Part shown: one piece after another, positions 4,537 through 7,596 of the stretch
Layout of the letters: each line of letters opens with the position of its first letter
Numbering within the stretch: the first letter of the stretch is position 1
Assembly: GCA_017400415.1 (NCBI GenBank)
Contig: JAFPTE010000139.1
Location: 1-7,596 of the forward strand
DNA from: Oscillospiraceae bacterium
GTDB lineage: Bacteria; Bacillota; Clostridia; Oscillospirales; Oscillospiraceae
DNA length: 7,596 nucleotides
Reading direction: 5' to 3'
Made by a program: the position numbers and the translations under genes
Notes under the pieces: generated by a model
What the model was told of the DNA's origin: nothing
Databases searched by the model: none
The model's input: only the letters and a program-made list of their open reading frames with translations

Positions 4537-7500
4537 TTGCCGAAGGACGTTTGGTATGGCAAGACGCTGAGAAAGAGCTTTGCCAAGTCCCAGGAGATTC
4601 AGGACATGCCTGACCTTCTGGAAATCCAGAGAGATTCCTACAAATGGTTCCTTGAAACCGGACTGCGTGAGGTTTTCAAGGACGTGGCCGCAATCACTGA
4701 CTTTTCCGGGAATCTTGAGCTCACCTTTGTGGACTTCAAGATGGATGAGCCGCCCAAGTACTCCGTAGAGGAGTGCAAGGCCAGGGACGTGACCTATGCA
4801 GCTCCGCTTAAGGTTTCCGTCTGCCTGCGCAACAAGGAGACCGAGGAGATCAAGGAGCAGGAGATTTTCATGGGCGATTTCCCCCTCATGACAGAGGGCG
4901 GCACCTTCGTCATCAACGGCGCTGAGCGTGTTGTGGTCTCCCAGATTGTCCGTTCTCCCGGCGTGTACTATGAAAAGAACGTTGACAAGACCAATCTCCA
5001 CGTCTATGCCACCACCGTTATCCCTTACAGAGGCGCCTGGCTGGAGTATGAGACCGACTCCCAGGATATGTTCAACGTCCGCATCGACAAGAACCGCAAG
5101 CTCCCCATTACCTGCTTCCTCCGTGCCATCGGCCAGAGAACGGACGAGCCCTACACCTGGCTGTCCATGACCGGCGGCGAGGTGGGCTGTGTCACCAATG
5201 AGCAGCTTCGTGAGATATTCGGCGATGATGAGCGCATCGTGTCCACCATTGAGAAGGACACCTGCACCACCAGAGAGGACTCCCTTCTGGAAATCTACCG
5301 CCGTCTGCGCCCCGGCGATCCCCCCACAGTGGATTCTGCCGAGACCCTGCTCTTCAACCTGTTCTTTGACCCCCACCGCTACGATATCTCCACCGCCGGC
5401 CGCTATAAGTACAACAAGAAGCTGGCTGTCTGGAACCGCCTTGTGGGCAAGACCCTGACCCGGCCCCTTGCTGACCTGGTCACCGGCGAGATTATCGCCG
5501 ACGAGGGCGAGACCCTGACCCGTGACAGGGCAGAGGAGCTTGATAGGATCGGCGTCATCGAGGCCTGGATCAAGGGCGACGGCGACAAGGAAATCAAGGT
5601 CTTCGGCAACGGCATGGTCTGGCTTGACCATTTCGTGGATTTCGACCCCATGGAGCTGGGAATCAAGGAGCGTGTCCGCTGGATCATCCTCAAGGACCTG
5701 CTGGAGAAGTATTCCGGCCAGGAGCTGAAGGACGCCATCAAGCAGAACATCGACCTGCTTATCCCCAAGTTCATCATTCCCGACGATATCTACGCCTCCG
5801 TCTGCTACCTGGGCAACCTGGCCCACGGCGCCGGCGAGGCTGACGACATCGACCACCTGGGCAACCGCCGCATGCGCAGCGTGGGCGAGCTGCTGCAGAA
5901 CCAGTTCCGTGTGGGCTTCGCCCGTATGGAGAGGGTTATCCGTGAGCGCATGACCCTTCAGGATCTGGACGTTGTCACTCCCCAGAGCCTTATCAATATC
6001 CGCCCCGTAACCGCCGCCATCAAGGAGTTCTTCGGCTCCAGCCCCCTGAGCCAGTTCATGGACCAGACCAACCCTCTGGCCGAGCTGACCCACAAGCGCC
6101 GTCTTTCCGCTCTGGGCCCCGGCGGTCTGAGCAGAGAGAGAGCCTCCTTCGACGTCCGTGACGTTCACTACAGCCATTACGGCCGTATGTGCCCCATTGA
6201 GACCCCTGAAGGCCCCAACGTCGGCCTTATCTCTTACCTGGCCTCCTATGCCAAGGTCAATGAGTACGGCTTCCTGGTGGCCCCCTATCAGCAGGTTGAC
6301 AAGGAGACCGGCCGTGTCACCGATAAGGTGGATTACCTCTCCGCCGACCAGGAGGACCGCTTCGTTGTGGCCCAGGCCAATGAGCCCCTGGACGAGAACG
6401 GCTGCTTCGTAAACAAGCGTATCGTCTGCCGCCACAGAGACGAGATCGTTGAGGTTGACAAGAGCAGAGTCGACTACGTCGATATATCCCCCAGAATGAT
6501 GGTCTCCGTGGCCTCCGCCATGATTCCCTTCCTGGAGAACGACGACGGTAACCGTGCTCTGATGGGCGCAAACATGCAGCGTCAGGCAGTGCCCCTGCTG
6601 ACCACCGAGGCCGCCATCGTGGCCACCGGTATCGAGCACAAGTGCGCCGTGGACTCCGCCGTTGTGGTCATTGCCGAGGGCGACGGCGTCGTCACCTATG
6701 TGGACGCCAACTGCGTCACCGTCAAGTATGACTCCGGCGAGATAAAGGATTATCACCTTATAAAGTTCGCCCGCTCCAACCAGGGCACCTGCATCAATCA
6801 GCGCCCCATCGTCAAGGTAGGGGAGAGAGTGCAGTACAAGACCGTCCTGGCCGACGGCCCCGCCACCTCCGGCGGCGAGATCTCCCTTGGAAAGAACCTG
6901 CTGGTAGGCTTTACTACCTGGGAAGGATACAATTACGAGGACGCTATCCTTCTTAACGAGCGCCTGGCCATGGAGGACGTTTTCACCTCCATCCACATTG
7001 AGGAGCACGAGATTGACGCCCGTGACACCAAGCTGGGCGCTGAGGAAATCACCAGAGACATCCCCGGCGTTGGCGAGGACGCACTTAAGTACCTTGACGA
7101 CCGTGGAATCATCTCCGTAGGCGCCGAGGTCCACGCAGGCGACATCCTTGTGGGTAAGGTTACACCCAAGGGCGAGACCGACCTGACCGCTGAGGAGCGG
7201 CTCCTGCGGGCCATCTTCGGCGAGAAGGCCAGGGAAGTCCGTGACACCTCCCTTAAGGTGCCTCACGGCGAGAGCGGCATCGTTGTGGACGTGAAGGTCT
7301 TCACCAGAGAAAACGGCGATGAGCTGAGCCCCTCCGTCAATATGGTCGTCCGTGTCTATATCGCCCAGAAGCGCAAGATTTCCGTTGGCGATAAGATGGC
7401 CGGCCGCCACGGCAACAAGGGCGTCGTCTCCCGCATCCTGCCCAAGGAGGATATGCCCTACCTGCCCGACGGCACTCCGCTGGATATCTGCCTGAACCCC

Positions 7501-7596
7501 CTGGGCGTTCCTTCCCGTATGAATATCGGCCAGGTCCTTGAGGTCCATCTGGGCTATGCCGCCCAGGCTCTGGGCTGGAAGGTGGCAACCCCCATC
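4537..7596 (+). CDS. rpoB: DNA-directed RNA polymerase beta subunit, 3'-truncated
   Basis: The frame runs 1020 codons to the window edge without a stop; clostridial RpoB is roughly 1200 residues, so the C-terminus is missing. It forms the core polymerase with alpha, beta' and omega. TTG 4537 is chosen because AAGGAG (4522-4527) sits nine bases upstream, an in-frame TGA lies at 4528-4530, and the next ATG (4606) would remove the conserved YGKTLRKSFAK start. Landmarks: GEFPL-type MGDFPLMTEGGTFVINGAER (residues 111-130); DDIDHLGNRR (around 438-447) and SVGELLQNQFRVG; the rifampicin pocket at about 500-526 (SQFMDQTNPL and THKRRLSALGP); YGRMCPIETPEG; and GDKMAGRHGNKG (951-962), whose lysines 953 and 961 match E. 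coli K1065 and K1073 at the active site. The E. coli lineage insertions are absent. Pocket position 503 is proline where E. coli has Gln510. The gene has its own promoter and leader; rplJ-rplL are not directly upstream. Confidence 0.97.
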   Translation, partial: MPKDVWYGKTLRKSFAKSQEIQDMPDLLEIQRDSYKWFLETGLREVFKDVAAITDFSGNLELTFVDFKMDEPPKYSVEECKARDVTYAAPLKVSVCLRNKETEEIKEQEIFMGDFPLMTEGGTFVINGAERVVVSQIVRSPGVYYEKNVDKTNLHVYATTVIPYRGAWLEYETDSQDMFNVRIDKNRKLPITCFLRAIGQRTDEPYTWLSMTGGEVGCVTNEQLREIFGDDERIVSTIEKDTCTTREDSLLEIYRRLRPGDPPTVDSAETLLFNLFFDPHRYDISTAGRYKYNKKLAVWNRLVGKTLTRPLADLVTGEIIADEGETLTRDRAEELDRIGVIEAWIKGDGDKEIKVFGNGMVWLDHFVDFDPMELGIKERVRWIILKDLLEKYSGQELKDAIKQNIDLLIPKFIIPDDIYASVCYLGNLAHGAGEADDIDHLGNRRMRSVGELLQNQFRVGFARMERVIRERMTLQDLDVVTPQSLINIRPVTAAIKEFFGSSPLSQFMDQTNPLAELTHKRRLSALGPGGLSRERASFDVRDVHYSHYGRMCPIETPEGPNVGLISYLASYAKVNEYGFLVAPYQQVDKETGRVTDKVDYLSADQEDRFVVAQANEPLDENGCFVNKRIVCRHRDEIVEVDKSRVDYVDISPRMMVSVASAMIPFLENDDGNRALMGANMQRQAVPLLTTEAAIVATGIEHKCAVDSAVVVIAEGDGVVTYVDANCVTVKYDSGEIKDYHLIKFARSNQGTCINQRPIVKVGERVQYKTVLADGPATSGGEISLGKNLLVGFTTWEGYNYEDAILLNERLAMEDVFTSIHIEEHEIDARDTKLGAEEITRDIPGVGEDALKYLDDRGIISVGAEVHAGDILVGKVTPKGETDLTAEERLLRAIFGEKAREVRDTSLKVPHGESGIVVDVKVFTRENGDELSPSVNMVVRVYIAQKRKISVGDKMAGRHGNKGVVSRILPKEDMPYLPDGTPLDICLNPLGVPSRMNIGQVLEVHLGYAAQALGWKVATPI

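Noticed and set aside
4489..7548. A 1019-codon open frame on the minus strand opposite rpoB
   Set aside because: It is in exact register with rpoB and exists because rpoB avoids TTA, CTA and TCA. Composition is repetitive Gly/Val/Leu/Asp/His, no family is recognisable, and rpoB itself is unmistakable.

Overview
The window looks like ordinary chromosomal core DNA from a Gram-positive anaerobe, most likely a clostridial gut-type bacterium (Oscillospiraceae/Ruminococcaceae-like). I infer this from four things: C- and G-ending codons dominate; every tRNA gene encodes its CCA end; the RpoB sequence has a clostridial style and lacks the E. coli-type insertions; and a formate-tetrahydrofolate ligase sits close to a GltA/NfnB-type flavoprotein. 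No phage, transposon, CRISPR or defence genes are visible. Genus cannot be fixed from the sequence alone.

Layout, left to right. (1) 1-579: the C-terminal part of an NADPH-dependent glutamate synthase small-subunit-like (GltA/NfnB-type) flavoprotein, closed by a strong terminator (597-636). (2) 658-1236: a tRNA cluster. A perfect consensus promoter drives tRNA-Val(TAC), Asp(GTC), Phe(GAA) and Gly(GCC). A long two-tier hairpin follows, then tRNA-Cys(GCA), which seems to have its own promoter partly inside that hairpin, and finally a GCAA-loop terminator. (3) 1331-3606: a second perfect consensus promoter, fhs (formate-tetrahydrofolate ligase) and, three bases after its stop, a GNAT acetyltransferase. 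The unit ends at a bidirectional terminator shared with the convergent gene. (4) 3610-4264, minus strand: a perfect extended promoter, tRNA-Leu(GAG), a 13-bp inverted repeat, and a NimA-like/pyridoxamine-phosphate-oxidase-family flavin protein whose ribosome site lies just after that hairpin. (5) 4326-7596: rpoB with its own promoter and a structured leader of about 145 nt. It starts at TTG 4537 and runs off the window end after 1020 codons.

The genes serve different housekeeping jobs: redox/nitrogen metabolism, translation, one-carbon metabolism and transcription. They are insulated from one another by well-formed terminators. I found no clear undescribed multi-gene system. The signals most worth a second look are regulatory: three back-to-back inverted repeats between the rpoB -10 box and its ribosome site, the tRNA-Leu/hairpin/flavoprotein arrangement, and a tRNA-Cys promoter that overlaps a terminator and leaves almost no 5' leader. 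Two very long antisense reading frames, opposite fhs and rpoB, are explained by strict avoidance of TTA, CTA and TCA codons.
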